A stretch of 64,000 nucleotides of DNA from Amycolatopsis cihanbeyliensis (GTDB lineage: Bacteria > Actinomycetota > Actinomycetes > Mycobacteriales > Pseudonocardiaceae), in contig NZ_VFML01000001.1 of NCBI RefSeq assembly GCF_006715045.1, forward strand, positions 3,936,501-4,000,500, in the 5' to 3' direction. The notes below the pieces were generated by a model. That model was not told the DNA's origin. It worked only from the letters and a program-made list of their open reading frames with translations, and ran no database searches. Position numbers and translations under genes: made by a program. Positions 24,064-33,536 of the stretch are shown here, piece by piece. Every line of letters starts with the position of its first letter. Position 1 is the stretch's first letter.

Positions 24064-26922
24064 CTAGAGCACCACGTTCACCAGGCGGCCGGGCACCACG
24101 ATCACCTTGCGCGGCTCCCCGCCGTCCAGCAGGGCGACGATCTTCTCCTCGGCCAGCGCGGCGGCCCGCACATCCTCGGAGCCCGCGTCGGCCGGGACGG
24201 TGACCCTGGACCGCACCTTGCCGTTGACCTGGATCGGGTACTCCACGGTGTCCTCGACCAGGTACCGCTCGTCGGCGACCGGGAACGGGCCGTGCACCAG
24301 CGAGTCCACATGCCCGAGCCGCTGCCACAGCTCCTCGGCCAGGTGCGGGCACAGCGGCGCCAGCATCAGCACCAGGGGTTCGGCCAGCTCGCGCGGCGTA
24401 TCCGCGGCCGAGCTGTACACCTTGGTGAGGTGGTTGTTCAGCTCGATCAGCTTGGCGCCGGCGGTGTTGAACCGCATCTCCGCGTAGTCCTCGCGTACGC
24501 CGGCGATGGTCTTGTGCAGCTGCCTGCGGTCCTCGGGCGTGGGTTCGTCCTCGGTGATCCGCAGCTCGCCGGTCTCCTCGTCGATCACCAGCCGCCACAG
24601 GCGCTGCAGGAACCGGTGCGCACCCACCACGTCCTTGGTCGCCCACGGCCGGGACATCTCCAGCGGGCCCATGGCCATCTCGTAGAACCGGAAGGTGTCC
24701 GCGCCGTAGTTCTCGGCCATCTCGTCCGGGGTGACGACGTTCTTCAGGCTCTTGCCCATCTTGCCGTACTCCTGCGTCACCTCCTCGCCGCCCGCGAAGA
24801 ACCTGCCGTCCTTCTCCTCGACCTCGTGCGCGGGCACGTAGAAGCCGCGCGAGTCGGTGTAGGCGTAGGCCTGGATGTAGCCCTGGTTGTACAGCCTGCG
24901 GTAGGGCTCCTTGGCGGAGACGTGCCCCAGGTCGTAGAGCACCTTGTGCCAGAACCGGGCGTACAGCAGGTGCAGCACCGCATGCTCGACCCCGCCGACG
25001 TACAGGTCGGTGCCGCCGGGATCGTCCGCCCCGTGCTCGGCGGGCCGCGGGCCGACCCAGTACCGCTCGTTCTCCGGGTCGACGAAGGCCTCGTCGTTGG
25101 TCGGGTCGATGTAGCGCAGCTGGTACCAGCAGGAACCGGCCCACTGCGGCATGACGTTGGTGTCCCGGCGGTACTTCTTCGGGCCGTCGCCGAGGTCCAG
25201 GGTCACCTCGACCCAGTCGGCGGCCTTGGACAGCGGCGGTGAGGGCTCGGAGTCGGCGTCCTGGGGGTCGAAGGTCTGCGGGGAGTAGTCGTCCAGGTAG
25301 GGCAGCTCCACCGGCAGCTGGCTCTCCGGCAGCGGGATCGGCGCGCCGTCCTCGTCGTAGACGATGGGGAAGGGCTCGCCCCAGTAACGTTGCCGGGCGA
25401 ACAGCCAGTCGCGCAGCTTGTACTGCACCGTGCCCTCGCCGTGGCCGTGCTCCTCCAGCCAGGCGATGATCGCCTTCTTGGCGTCCTCGATCTCCAGCCC
25501 GTTCAGGCTCAGGTGCTCGCTGGCCGAGTTGATCGCCGGCCCGTCACCGAGGTACGCCTCACCTTCGAAGTCCGCGGCGGGCCGCACGGTGCGGATGATC
25601 TCCAGGCCGAACCCGGTCGCGAAGTCCCAGTCCCGCTGGTCCTGTCCGGGCACGGCCATGATCGCGCCGGTGCCGTAGCCCATCAGCACGTAGTCCGCCA
25701 CGAAGATCGGCAGCCGCTGGTCGTTCACCGGGTTCACCACGAAGGAGCCGGTGAACACGCCGGTCTTGTCCTTGTTCTCCTGGCGGTCCAGCTCGGACTT
25801 GCGTGCGGTGGCCGCCCGGTACTCGGCGACCGCCTCGGCGGGCGTGCCCGCGCCGCCGGTCCAGCGCTCGTCGGTGCCCTCCGGCCAGGTCTCGGCGGTC
25901 AGTTCCGGCACCAGCGGGTGCTCGGGAGCCAGCACCACGTAGGTCGCGCCGAACAGGGTGTCCGGGCGGGTGGTGAACACCTCGATCCTGGTGGATTCGG
26001 CGTCCGCGACCGGGAAATGCAGGTTCGCGCCCTGCGAGCGACCGATCCAGTTGCGCTGCATGGTCTTGACCTTCTCCGGCCAGTCCAGCAGCTCGAGGTC
26101 GTCGACAAGGCGGTCGGCGTAGGCGGTGATCCGCATCATCCACTGCTTCAGGTTCCGGCGGAACACCGGGAAGTTGCCGCGCTCGGTGCGGCCGTCCGGG
26201 GTCACCTCCTCGTTGGCGACCACCGTGCCCAGCCCCGGAGCCCAGTTGACCGGGGCCTCGGACAGGTACACCAGGCGGTGCGAGTCGATGATCCGGCGCT
26301 GCTCGGCGCGGGTCAGCTCGCACCAGTTCCTTCCGTCCGGGGTTCGCCGCTTGTCCTGCGCGTACTCCCGCTCCAGCTCGACGATCGGGCGGGCCCTGCC
26401 CTCGTTCTCGTCGTAGTAGGAGTTGAAGATCTGCAGGAAGATCCACTGTGTCCAGCGGTAGTACTCGATGTCGGTGGTCGCGATCCGGCGGCGCTCGTCG
26501 TGGCCGAGACCCAGCCTGCGGATCTGGCTCAGGTACCGCTCGATGTTCTCTTCGGTGGTGGCGCGCGGGTGCGTCCCGGTCTGGACCGCGTACAGCTCGG
26601 CGGGCAGGCCGAAGGAGTCGAAGCCCATCGTGTGCAGCACATTACGCCCGGTCATCCGGTGGTAGCGGGCGAAGACGTCGCTGCCGATGAAGCCAAGCGG
26701 GTGGCCGACATGCAGCCCGGAACCGGAGGGGTAGGGGAACATGTCCTGCACGAACAGCTTGTCCGAGGGGACCGGCCTGCCCTCCTCGGCGAGGGGACCG
26801 GCCGGGTTGGGCGCGTGGTAGGTGCCGTGGTCGGCCCAGTAACCCTGCCAACGCAGCTCGATCTGCCCGGCCAGCGCCGCGTTGTAGCGGTGCGCCGGAG
26901 CCGTTTCGGTGCCCTCGTTCAT
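24064..26922 (-). CDS. leuS: Leucyl-tRNA synthetase
   Basis: A 952-aa class Ia synthetase that charges tRNA-Leu. The HIGH motif is HVGH (residues 71-74, in [13 protein letters not shown]). The KMSKS motif is KMGKS near residue 719 ([11 protein letters not shown]), and the CP1 editing domain lies between ([14 protein letters not shown]). The C-terminal anticodon domain ends with [13 protein letters not shown], normal for the family. The gene is preceded by a transcription attenuator with a leucine-rich leader peptide (26957-27060), which should couple expression to leucyl-tRNA supply. Confidence 0.97.
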   Translation of the reverse strand: MNEGTETAPAHRYNAALAGQIELRWQGYWADHGTYHAPNPAGPLAEEGRPVPSDKLFVQDMFPYPSGSGLHVGHPLGFIGSDVFARYHRMTGRNVLHTMGFDSFGLPAELYAVQTGTHPRATTEENIERYLSQIRRLGLGHDERRRIATTDIEYYRWTQWIFLQIFNSYYDENEGRARPIVELEREYAQDKRRTPDGRNWCELTRAEQRRIIDSHRLVYLSEAPVNWAPGLGTVVANEEVTPDGRTERGNFPVFRRNLKQWMMRITAYADRLVDDLELLDWPEKVKTMQRNWIGRSQGANLHFPVADAESTRIEVFTTRPDTLFGATYVVLAPEHPLVPELTAETWPEGTDERWTGGAGTPAEAVAEYRAATARKSELDRQENKDKTGVFTGSFVVNPVNDQRLPIFVADYVLMGYGTGAIMAVPGQDQRDWDFATGFGLEIIRTVRPAADFEGEAYLGDGPAINSASEHLSLNGLEIEDAKKAIIAWLEEHGHGEGTVQYKLRDWLFARQRYWGEPFPIVYDEDGAPIPLPESQLPVELPYLDDYSPQTFDPQDADSEPSPPLSKAADWVEVTLDLGDGPKKYRRDTNVMPQWAGSCWYQLRYIDPTNDEAFVDPENERYWVGPRPAEHGADDPGGTDLYVGGVEHAVLHLLYARFWHKVLYDLGHVSAKEPYRRLYNQGYIQAYAYTDSRGFYVPAHEVEEKDGRFFAGGEEVTQEYGKMGKSLKNVVTPDEMAENYGADTFRFYEMAMGPLEMSRPWATKDVVGAHRFLQRLWRLVIDEETGELRITEDEPTPEDRRQLHKTIAGVREDYAEMRFNTAGAKLIELNNHLTKVYSSAADTPRELAEPLVLMLAPLCPHLAEELWQRLGHVDSLVHGPFPVADERYLVEDTVEYPIQVNGKVRSRVTVPADAGSEDVRAAALAEEKIVALLDGGEPRKVIVVPGRLVNVVL

Positions 26923-26956
26923 CGCCGATCCTCCCTGTGCCTGCTGCCCCGATATG

Positions 26957-26989
26957 AGAAAACCCCCCAGCCGATTGGCGTGAGGGGTC
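26957..26989 (-). terminator. leuS attenuator terminator
   Basis: On the minus strand ACCCCTC pairs with GGGGGGT, and inner GCC pairs with GGC. A TTTTCTC tract follows, ending about 35 bases before the leuS start. This is an intrinsic terminator in front of, not after, a gene, as in attenuation. Confidence 0.75.
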
Positions 26990-26990
26990 G

Positions 26991-27021
26991 CCGCGCTGAG
27001 CCGGATCGCCGGTCAGCGCGG
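26991..27021 (-). promoter_or_regulatory. leuS leader hairpin (pause/anti-attenuator)
   Basis: CCGCGCTGA pairs perfectly with TCAGCGCGG over 9 bp, with an inner CCGG-CGAT-CCGG extension. The 5' arm contains the stop codon of the leader peptide. A ribosome stalled at the Leu codons or released at the stop would therefore affect this structure, which directly precedes the terminator. Confidence 0.65.
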
Positions 27022-27060
27022 CCAGGTAAGCAGCAGGCTGGCCGTATGCATCATGCTCAT
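27013..27060 (-). CDS. leuS leader peptide
   Basis: A 15-residue frame, MSMMHTASLLLTWPR, starting at ATG 27060 (or ATG 27054). It contains three consecutive leucine codons (CTG CTG CTT) shortly before its stop. The stop lies in the first leader hairpin. The arrangement of Leu run, hairpin, terminator and leuS is that of a translation-coupled attenuator sensing charged tRNA-Leu. The ribosome site (GGTGG) is weak. Confidence 0.65.
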   Translation of the reverse strand: MSMMHTASLLLTWPR

Positions 27061-27107
27061 CGTAGCCACCATGGCCACCCGGTTCGTCCCCAGGCCGGCC
27101 GCAACCG

Positions 27108-27338
27108 GTGCGGGTCGAACTCGTCCGAGGTCGTACCGGCCGGCAGCACCTCGATCCGCCCGCTCAGCACGTGGGCCCGCGCGGGGACAGCGCGACCGAG
27201 TCCGGTACGGCCGTACTGGTGGCCGCCGACGAGCGGGCCTCGGCCGTGGAACGCAGGCTGGCCGGGGCCTTCACCGAACAGGTGCGCACGACCCTGCGCG
27301 CACCCCTCGCCCGGTGTTCGGGCGTGCTGACCTCGTGA
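27108..27338 (+). CDS. Possible small hypothetical protein
   Basis: A 76-aa frame from GTG 27108. Codon third positions are strongly GC in its second half (AVLVAADERASAVERRLAG), as in real genes here, but its first third is less biased. No domain was recognised. It lies between the leuS leader (opposite strand) and the SdpI-like gene. It may be a small protein or chance. Confidence 0.35.
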   Translation: MRVELVRGRTGRQHLDPPAQHVGPRGDSATESGTAVLVAADERASAVERRLAGAFTEQVRTTLRAPLARCSGVLTS

Positions 27339-27396
27339 CGCGAGCGCGCCAGGGTATCGGTGCGGCAGCCGGCGGCCGGCGCCTATCCTGGGCCTC

Positions 27397-27816
27397 GTGA
27401 TCGTTGTGGCGCTGGTTCCGTTCCTGCTCGGCGTACTGATCGGCTGGGGCGGTTACCTCGGCTGGCGGGAGCGGCTGCCGACGGACCGGAGCGCCGGGGT
27501 GCGCACCTCCGCCACCCTGCGCAGCGAGGAGGCCTTCCGGCTGGCGAACAAGGTCGCCGGGCTGCCGACCCTTGCCGGTGGCGCGGTCGGCGTGCTCGGC
27601 GGGGTGGCCGCGTTCTTCGTGCCGAACACGGTCGGCACCGTCGTCGTCGCCGCCATCGGCCTGCTCGGGATGTTCGGCCTGCTCGTCGGCGGCGGTGTGC
27701 TCGGCCACCGCGCGGCACTGGCCGTCCCGGCCCCCGCCGCGCCCACCGGGGGCTGCGCCGGATGTGCCTGTGGCACGGGCGGCTGCGCGCCGGTCCAGCC
27801 GGCCGGTACCGCCTGA
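27397..27816 (+). CDS. SdpI/YhfL-like small membrane protein
   Basis: A 139-aa protein with three hydrophobic helices: VALVPFLLGVLIGWGGYLG, TLAGGAVGVLGGVAAFFV and VVVAAIGLLGMFGLLVGGGV. The loop GWRERLPTDRSAGVRTSATL followed by EEAFRLANKVAGLP is characteristic of the SdpI-type domain (PF13630). The C-terminus is unusual in holding four Cys in a Gly-rich run (GGCAGCACGTGGC), possibly metal-binding. The role is unknown; SdpI of Bacillus is an immunity protein, but most actinobacterial relatives are uncharacterised. Confidence 0.7.
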   Translation: MIVVALVPFLLGVLIGWGGYLGWRERLPTDRSAGVRTSATLRSEEAFRLANKVAGLPTLAGGAVGVLGGVAAFFVPNTVGTVVVAAIGLLGMFGLLVGGGVLGHRAALAVPAPAAPTGGCAGCACGTGGCAPVQPAGTA

Positions 27817-27820
27817 CCGG

Positions 27821-28402
27821 CTAGTTTCGCTGCAGGTCGCCGGGGTGGGTGGCGAGCAGCGCGGTGGGCACACCCTGCCTGCGCAGCACCTGGCCCCACA
27901 GGTCGCGTTTCGGGGTCGCCAGCACATCGCTGGGCAGCGCGGGCACGATCAGCCAGTCGCCCCGGTCGATCTCCCCGGCAAGCTGCCCGGCGTCCCAGCC
28001 CGCGTATCCGGCGAACACCCGCAGCCCGCGCACCTTCGGCATCAGCAGGTCCGGGTCGGCGTCCAGATCCACCAGCGCCACCGGCCCGCGGACCGCGATC
28101 ACGCCCGGCACCGAACCCGCGTTCTCCCCGGTACGCAGCGCGGCCAGGCACAGTGCGGTCTTCTTCTCCACCGGGCCACCCACGAAGACCGCCTGCGGCT
28201 CGGCCACATGCGGCCCCCAACTCGGCAGCACATCGTCCACCGGAACCTCACTCGGCCGGTTCAGGATGACGCCGAGGGTGCCCTCCTCGCGGTGGTCGAT
28301 GACGAACACCACGGTCCGCCGGAAGTTGGGGTCGAACATCGTCGGGGCGGCGACCAGCAGCGTGCCCGGTTCAACCTCGGCGTCGGCTTGCACGATCCCC
28401 AT
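27821..28402 (-). CDS. YqgE/AlgH family protein
   Basis: A 193-aa cytosolic protein. The start GTLLVAAPTMFDPNFRRTVV and segments VFVIDHREEGTLGVILNRP and VFAGYAGWDAGQLAGEI are the conserved blocks of the UPF0301/YqgE (AlgH) family. ATG 28402 was chosen. The biochemical role is unknown, though the fold is conserved across bacteria. It converges with the SdpI-like gene, 4 bases apart. A SigR-like promoter sequence lies upstream on the other strand. Confidence 0.9.
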   Translation of the reverse strand: MGIVQADAEVEPGTLLVAAPTMFDPNFRRTVVFVIDHREEGTLGVILNRPSEVPVDDVLPSWGPHVAEPQAVFVGGPVEKKTALCLAALRTGENAGSVPGVIAVRGPVALVDLDADPDLLMPKVRGLRVFAGYAGWDAGQLAGEIDRGDWLIVPALPSDVLATPKRDLWGQVLRRQGVPTALLATHPGDLQRN

Positions 28403-28417
28403 GATTCCACTCTCCCG

Positions 28418-28444
28418 GGAACAACGGTGGCACCTGCCCCGTTG
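28418..28444 (+). promoter_or_regulatory. SigR-like ECF promoter candidate before the MFS gene
   Basis: GGAAC at 28418-28422 is separated by exactly 18 bases from GTTG at 28441-28444, matching the SigR consensus GGAAT-N18-GTT with one mismatch. It points toward the MFS gene about 170 bases downstream. The same architecture occurs before trxB at 47226. Confidence 0.4.
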
Positions 28445-28614
28445 GTATGGGTGGCCGGCGCACTCCGTGTCCCCCGGGCCCACTTGAGAAGAGCCGCTGT
28501 GGAATACCGTCCGGCTGGAGCCACATTGCGCCGTACCGCCGAGAGGCGACCAAGTGCGCCGGCCAATCCCAGCCGTCACCCGGTATTCACCGCCGGCTTG
28601 TACGCTGAGAGCCC

Positions 28615-29916
28615 GTGACGCCGAGCGCGCGGAGTGCCCCTGCCGATACGGCGGAGCGGACCCCGTTCGGACCGCGTGCCCTGCTGGCCGTTCCCGACTT
28701 CCGCCGGCTGCTGCTGGCCCGGTTCGCCGCGCACTGGGGTGACGGCGTCTTCCAGGCGGGCCTGGCCGGTGCGGTGCTTTTCAACCCGGAGCGAGGCGCG
28801 GACGCGCTGACCATCGCGGGTGGGTTCGCCGCGCTGCTGCTGCCGTACTCCGTGGTCGGTCCGTTCGCCGGTGCGCTGCTGGACCGCTGGGACCGCAGGC
28901 GGGTGCTGGTGGTGGCCAACCTGCTGCGGGTGATCGGCATTCTGGCCAGCGCCGCGGCCGTCGGTTTCGGGGTCGAGGGGCCGGGGCTGTTCACCCTCGC
29001 GCTGCTGGTGATCGGCATCTCCCGGTTCGTCGGCGCGGGTATGTCCGCCTCCCTGCCACATGTGGTGCCGCGGCACAGCCTGGTGACAGCCAACTCGGTG
29101 GCGGTCACCCTCGGCGCGCTGGTCGCGGTGCTCGGTGGCGGCTGCGCGATCGGGCTGCGGGCGGTGTTCGGCGAGGGCAACACCGGCTCGGCCGGCACCA
29201 CCGCCATCGCCGTGGCCGGCTCGTTCGCGGCCGCGGCCATCGCGGCCGGGTTCACCCGCGGCAGCCTCGGCCCGGACCGGATGAACGAACCGGCCGAGGC
29301 GCTGCTCGCGGTGGCCCGCGGATTGGCCGACGGTGGCCGTGCCGTGGCCCGCACGCCGACCGTGGCCGCCGGGTTCGTCGCGCTGTTCGCCCACCGCGCG
29401 GCCTTCGCGGTCTCGCTGCTGCTCACCGTGTTGCTGATGCGGTACTCCTTCACCGACATCGGCCTGCTCAAGGCGGGGCTGCCGGGGCTGGGGCAGGTCG
29501 CCGCGCTCGGCGGCGCGGGCATCCTGCTCGCCGGGGTGCTCACTCCACGGCTGGTCGCCCGCTTCGGCCGCACCCGGGTGGTGGTGAGCGCCCTGCTGCT
29601 CGCGGCCGCGGCGCAGGCCGGCCTGGGGCTGCCGTTCCTGCTGCCCACCGTGCTGGTGGCTTCCTTCCTAATCACCTCGGCCGGGCAGGTGCTGAAGTTG
29701 TGCGTGGACTCCGCCGTGCAGGCCGATATCGCGGACGAGACCCGCGGCCGGGTGTTCGCGCTGTACGACACCCTTTTCAACGTCACCATGGTCGCCGCGG
29801 TCACCGTGGCCGCCACGCTCAGCCCGCTGGACGGGCACGCGCCGGGACTTCTGCTCGCCGCCACCGGGTGTTACCTGATCGGTATCGCCGGTTATCTGGT
29901 GGCCGTGCGCCCCTGA
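28615..29916 (+). CDS. Major facilitator superfamily transporter
   Basis: A 433-aa polytopic protein with about 10-12 helices. MFS hallmarks are the loop 2-3 motif DRWDRRRVLVVANLLR and the second-half equivalent RFGRTRVVVSALLL. The start (FRRLLLARFAAHWGDGVFQ) resembles macrolide-efflux-type exporters. GTG 28615 was chosen. Probably an exporter; the substrate is unknown. The upstream ECF-like promoter would make it stress-inducible. Confidence 0.85.
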   Translation: MTPSARSAPADTAERTPFGPRALLAVPDFRRLLLARFAAHWGDGVFQAGLAGAVLFNPERGADALTIAGGFAALLLPYSVVGPFAGALLDRWDRRRVLVVANLLRVIGILASAAAVGFGVEGPGLFTLALLVIGISRFVGAGMSASLPHVVPRHSLVTANSVAVTLGALVAVLGGGCAIGLRAVFGEGNTGSAGTTAIAVAGSFAAAAIAAGFTRGSLGPDRMNEPAEALLAVARGLADGGRAVARTPTVAAGFVALFAHRAAFAVSLLLTVLLMRYSFTDIGLLKAGLPGLGQVAALGGAGILLAGVLTPRLVARFGRTRVVVSALLLAAAAQAGLGLPFLLPTVLVASFLITSAGQVLKLCVDSAVQADIADETRGRVFALYDTLFNVTMVAAVTVAATLSPLDGHAPGLLLAATGCYLIGIAGYLVAVRP

Positions 29917-29978
29917 TCGAACCTCGCCTATTAGGTTTGGTCTCTGTCAAATCGAGGGTGAACCTGAAGGGGGCAGGC

Positions 29979-31934
29979 GTGCGCTACCGAGTCGAGGTGG
30001 CCGATCGCCCGGACGCGCTGTACGCGGTCTGGAACGGCCGCGTGTTCCGGGCCCAGCGGTCCACGGCGGACGGGACCGTGCTGCTGGTACCGCTTCCCGG
30101 CGAGGAGGAGACGCCGGAGGGCTTCGATACCGAATGGAACGGCCACCCGGCCAAGGTGGTGCCGGAAGGGGAGACCGGCTCCACCTTCAGCATCCACACG
30201 CTGTGCCTGTTCGACGACGAGATCTACCGGATCCTGCCGCAGTCCACCGACGGCGAGCTCACCCTGAAGTGGACCGGTCAGGACGAGCGGGTCGCCGCCG
30301 AGCTCGGCCTGGTCGACTTCACCACGAAGACCTCGGACCCGGAGAGCATCACCGCGCTCTGGCAGGAACGGCACGATCTCGGCCCTGCGGATGCCCGGCC
30401 GGGCGACGCGCGGGCCGACCCCTCGGCGCTGCTGCGGGCGATCGGCCGCACCCTGGTGCACGAGATGCCGGAGGGCTGGCAGCGGGTCGGCGCCCAGTTC
30501 CGCCAGGTCGGCGACTACGCCGAACTGGAGGTGCGGGCGGTTGCCGAGGACATGACGGTGTCCCTTTCCGCCCCGCCCGAGCTGGGTCAGCTGTTCGCGC
30601 GGTTGCGGGCCGCGATGTACGACCCGGCCACCGGCACCTGGTTGCAGGGCACGTTCACCCTGGACGCGGCCTCGAACTTCGACTTCGACTACGAGACCGA
30701 CACCGAACCGAACTGGCGGCTGACGCCGGAGGGCAGGCCGGGCGCCCGGTCCTACGATGCCGAGCTGGAGTACTTCCCCCGGGAGCGTAAGAACGTGCCG
30801 CAGTGGCTGGCCGCCAAGGCGGGCCTGCCGCTGGAGGTGACCTTCCGGCAGGCCAGGGTGGTGGACGGGCACAACCCCGGCGAGCAACCCGTGGTCAACC
30901 GGCCGCCGGTGCCCGCCGAGGAGGCCCGCGCCGTGCTCGGCTACCTGTACCGGGCGCCGATCGTGCTGACCAGGCCGGCGACCGGCCCGGACCTGTTCGC
31001 CCCGAACGGCCCGGCGGACGTTCCGGACGCCTTCCACACCGACGGTGTCTGGATCTGGCCCGCCGCCGTACCGCACTACCTGCGCAAGTACGGCGTGCCG
31101 CCGGACCCCGAGCTGCTGGACCACATCCGCGCGCAGAACCACCGCACGCCGTACGTGCCGGAACGGGTACGCACCACCGCCGAGGCCGAGATCCTCGGCC
31201 AACCGCATCCGCCGCAGCAGGCGGCCGACCTGATCGAGTACGACCAGTTCGGCCGGATCGAGCGCGGCGCCGAGCCCAAGGACCTGCGGGCCTCCGAGGT
31301 GCTGAGCCTGTTGCGTACCCGGCTGGCCGAGCACGGGATCCCGGACACCGCCTACCGGATCGGCACGCCCGCCGAGGGCGCCTGGTGCCTGCGCCGGACC
31401 GACCAGGGGTGGGAGGTGGCCAGGCATGCCGAGGGCGGGCCGACGGAACCCTTGCTGGAAGCGCAGTACTTCCCGGAGATCGAGCCGGCCGCGCGGGCAC
31501 TGCTCGGGTCGCTGCTGCTGTACCCGGGGCGCGGCGCGGTGCCCGCGGACCAGGAGGCCGCCGAACCGGCCGCGCAGGCCCCGGACTGGCCGATCCTGCC
31601 GATGCGCGGCGAACCACCGCTGACCTTCTTCCGTGCCAAGCGGATGGTGGTGCTGCCCGCGGGGACCCGGGTGCTGCGGTTCGGCAACGAGGGGGGCAAC
31701 CTGGTGCACGCCGAGTCCACCCGGTTCCCGGAGACCTCGCTCGGCCAGCAACGCGAGTTCGAGCGCGGCACCTACCTGCTGCGCAGGCCGCTGCGGGTGC
31801 TGACCGGGGTGACCCTGCCCTGGGCCGGGCTGCCCGGCGGGGCGATCGCCTACCTGCTGCCCCGCGCGCTCGGCCAGCACCTGGAGACCGGGGCGATCGA
31901 GCGCGACCCGGGTCACCAGGGAGACCGGAGGTAG
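29979..31934 (+). CDS. TNT-fold domain protein with degenerate NADase site
   Basis: A 651-aa soluble protein starting at GTG 29979 behind AAGGGGG. Residues ~1-110 and ~150-300 are two beta-rich regions. A middle region (PDAFHTDGVWIWPAAVPHYL) precedes the C-terminal module LRFGNEGGNLVHAEST ... WAGLPGGAIAYLLPRAL. That module resembles the tuberculosis necrotizing toxin (TNT) NAD-glycohydrolase fold. The catalytic Gln in the usual PGGGxQY block is Ala here (GGAIAY) and the usual His is not seen, so NADase activity is doubtful. There is no signal peptide or ESX domain. Role unknown. Confidence 0.6.
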   Translation: MRYRVEVADRPDALYAVWNGRVFRAQRSTADGTVLLVPLPGEEETPEGFDTEWNGHPAKVVPEGETGSTFSIHTLCLFDDEIYRILPQSTDGELTLKWTGQDERVAAELGLVDFTTKTSDPESITALWQERHDLGPADARPGDARADPSALLRAIGRTLVHEMPEGWQRVGAQFRQVGDYAELEVRAVAEDMTVSLSAPPELGQLFARLRAAMYDPATGTWLQGTFTLDAASNFDFDYETDTEPNWRLTPEGRPGARSYDAELEYFPRERKNVPQWLAAKAGLPLEVTFRQARVVDGHNPGEQPVVNRPPVPAEEARAVLGYLYRAPIVLTRPATGPDLFAPNGPADVPDAFHTDGVWIWPAAVPHYLRKYGVPPDPELLDHIRAQNHRTPYVPERVRTTAEAEILGQPHPPQQAADLIEYDQFGRIERGAEPKDLRASEVLSLLRTRLAEHGIPDTAYRIGTPAEGAWCLRRTDQGWEVARHAEGGPTEPLLEAQYFPEIEPAARALLGSLLLYPGRGAVPADQEAAEPAAQAPDWPILPMRGEPPLTFFRAKRMVVLPAGTRVLRFGNEGGNLVHAESTRFPETSLGQQREFERGTYLLRRPLRVLTGVTLPWAGLPGGAIAYLLPRALGQHLETGAIERDPGHQGDRR

Positions 31935-31985
31935 GCCGACTCGGCGGCAGGCGGCTGTGCTCGCGAGACAGGAGGGTCGGCCTAC
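31931..31985. terminator. Bidirectional inverted repeat between convergent genes
   Basis: GTAGGCCGAC (31931-31940) and GTCGGCCTAC (31976-31985) are perfect inverted arms. Each arm contains the stop codon of one of the two convergent genes. It probably acts as a shared terminator; the 35-base loop is long. Confidence 0.55.
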
Positions 31986-33349
31986 TGGAGGTCGGATTGG
32001 TAGCTACCGGCACCGTAGGAGGGGACCCAGAGGGTGACCCGGGTCCCGTTGCCCGGGGTGGACTCCACGGTGGCGGTCCCGCCGACCTCGGCCAGCCGGG
32101 CGTTGATCGACTCGCTGATGCCGAACCCGGGATGTGCCTCCGGACCGAACCCGGTGCCGTGGTCGCGGATGACGGTGGCGATCCCGCCGGAGCGTTCCTC
32201 GACCCGCACCACCACCTTGTCGGTGCCCGCGTGCTTCATGGTGTTGCGCAGGGCTTCCCGCACCGCGTCCCGCACGGCGAGCTGCCTGGCCTCGGACAGC
32301 GTCTCGTCGTCCAGCTCGGCCACCACCACCTGCGCGCGCAGGCCGTCCCTTGCCATCTCGGCCGCCAGCGCGGCCAGCTTCTCGCCGAGCGGGCGGGAAC
32401 CCGCGGTGCCGCTGCCACCCGCGTCGCACTCGATCCGGGACCGCAGCTGGGCCACCTCCGCGTGGGCCAGCCGCCGCAGTGCGGCCAGCTCCTCCTCGGC
32501 GGAGGAGCCCGGCCGGGACAGCGTCATCGCCTCCAGACTCTGCAGCACGGTGTCATGCAGCATCCGGTGCTGCACCGCGCGCTCGGCCTGCCTGCCGTGC
32601 CGGATGCCGTAGGCCAGCGCGAGCCGGGTCCCCAGCCCGACCAGCACCAGCGCCCCCGTCGCGGTGAGCAGGACGCCAAGCAGCGTGCCGAAGCCGTCGA
32701 ACCCGCTCGCCGGGTCGAACTGCCCGGTGTTCAGCCAGTGCATGGCCGCGGCCAGCGGCACGCTGGCGGTGACGAGCGCGCCGCCGTAGAGCACGCCGAG
32801 CGCGAGGGTGAGCAGGGCGACCGCACCGAGCAGATGCTTCCCGGGTACCTGCATGGCCGCGCCGAACACCGAGCTGGGCACGGCGGCCGCCACCACCAGG
32901 TTCGCCGCGCCGGTGAACAGCACGTCCACGCCGAGCAGCAGCGCCGCCTTCCTGCCGTCGAACGGCTCCGGCCGCAACAGCCAGAACGCGCCGAACACGC
33001 TCAGCAGCACCGAGCTCAGCGCGACCAGCGCGACCGGCGCGAGCCCGACGTTGCCGGTCGCGGCACCGGCGCCGAGGAACGCGATGAGCGCACCCGGCAC
33101 CGCGATCACCCGGTAGGCCAGCGGGGCCAGCGCCACGTACCGCGCGGCGCGCAGCAGCAAGGTGTCCCGCGCGGCCACGTCCACCGTGCCCGCGAGGTGC
33201 CGGATGCGGCGCATCGGTCGGATCGGTGTCGGGTCGGCGATCTCGTCCGGGAGCTCGCTGGTCGCGGTCGCCATCACCGGGGCGCCGCCCCGGAGGAGGG
33301 CCATCAGGAAGTTGCCACGGCGATGTGACCCGAGACGATCCGACGACAT
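31982..33349 (-). CDS. Orphan sensor histidine kinase
   Basis: A 455-aa protein with about seven to eight membrane helices (residues ~80-245), then a DHp-like box HRMLHDTVLQSLEAM and an ATPase domain (EALRNTMKHAG, DHGTGFG, GNGTRVTLWV). This is the NarL-partner type. No response regulator gene is adjacent, so the partner is elsewhere. ATG 33349 has GGAG at 5 bases; ATG 33304 and 33274 are alternatives. Confidence 0.8.
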   Translation of the reverse strand: MSSDRLGSHRRGNFLMALLRGGAPVMATATSELPDEIADPTPIRPMRRIRHLAGTVDVAARDTLLLRAARYVALAPLAYRVIAVPGALIAFLGAGAATGNVGLAPVALVALSSVLLSVFGAFWLLRPEPFDGRKAALLLGVDVLFTGAANLVVAAAVPSSVFGAAMQVPGKHLLGAVALLTLALGVLYGGALVTASVPLAAAMHWLNTGQFDPASGFDGFGTLLGVLLTATGALVLVGLGTRLALAYGIRHGRQAERAVQHRMLHDTVLQSLEAMTLSRPGSSAEEELAALRRLAHAEVAQLRSRIECDAGGSGTAGSRPLGEKLAALAAEMARDGLRAQVVVAELDDETLSEARQLAVRDAVREALRNTMKHAGTDKVVVRVEERSGGIATVIRDHGTGFGPEAHPGFGISESINARLAEVGGTATVESTPGNGTRVTLWVPSYGAGSYQSDLQ

Positions 33350-33536
33350 CGGTGCTCCAGACAGCAGGGTGGGGGGCTCGAGTATCCGTCATCGCCCCGG
33401 GAAGGGCAGAGTGCCCGGCCGAAGTACCACCGAATGACCCAGCGGATCTTCCCGGTCTCTACTCGGTGTGGCGAAATTCCGCTTCGCGGTTCCCGGTGAA
33501 GGATTGCGTGCACCGAGTAACGGGAGGTAACCGGTC

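Noticed and set aside
32004..33392. Alternative minus-strand frames over the orphan kinase
   Set aside because: The kinase frame has intact phosphoacceptor and ATP-binding motifs; the others are Arg-rich shadows.
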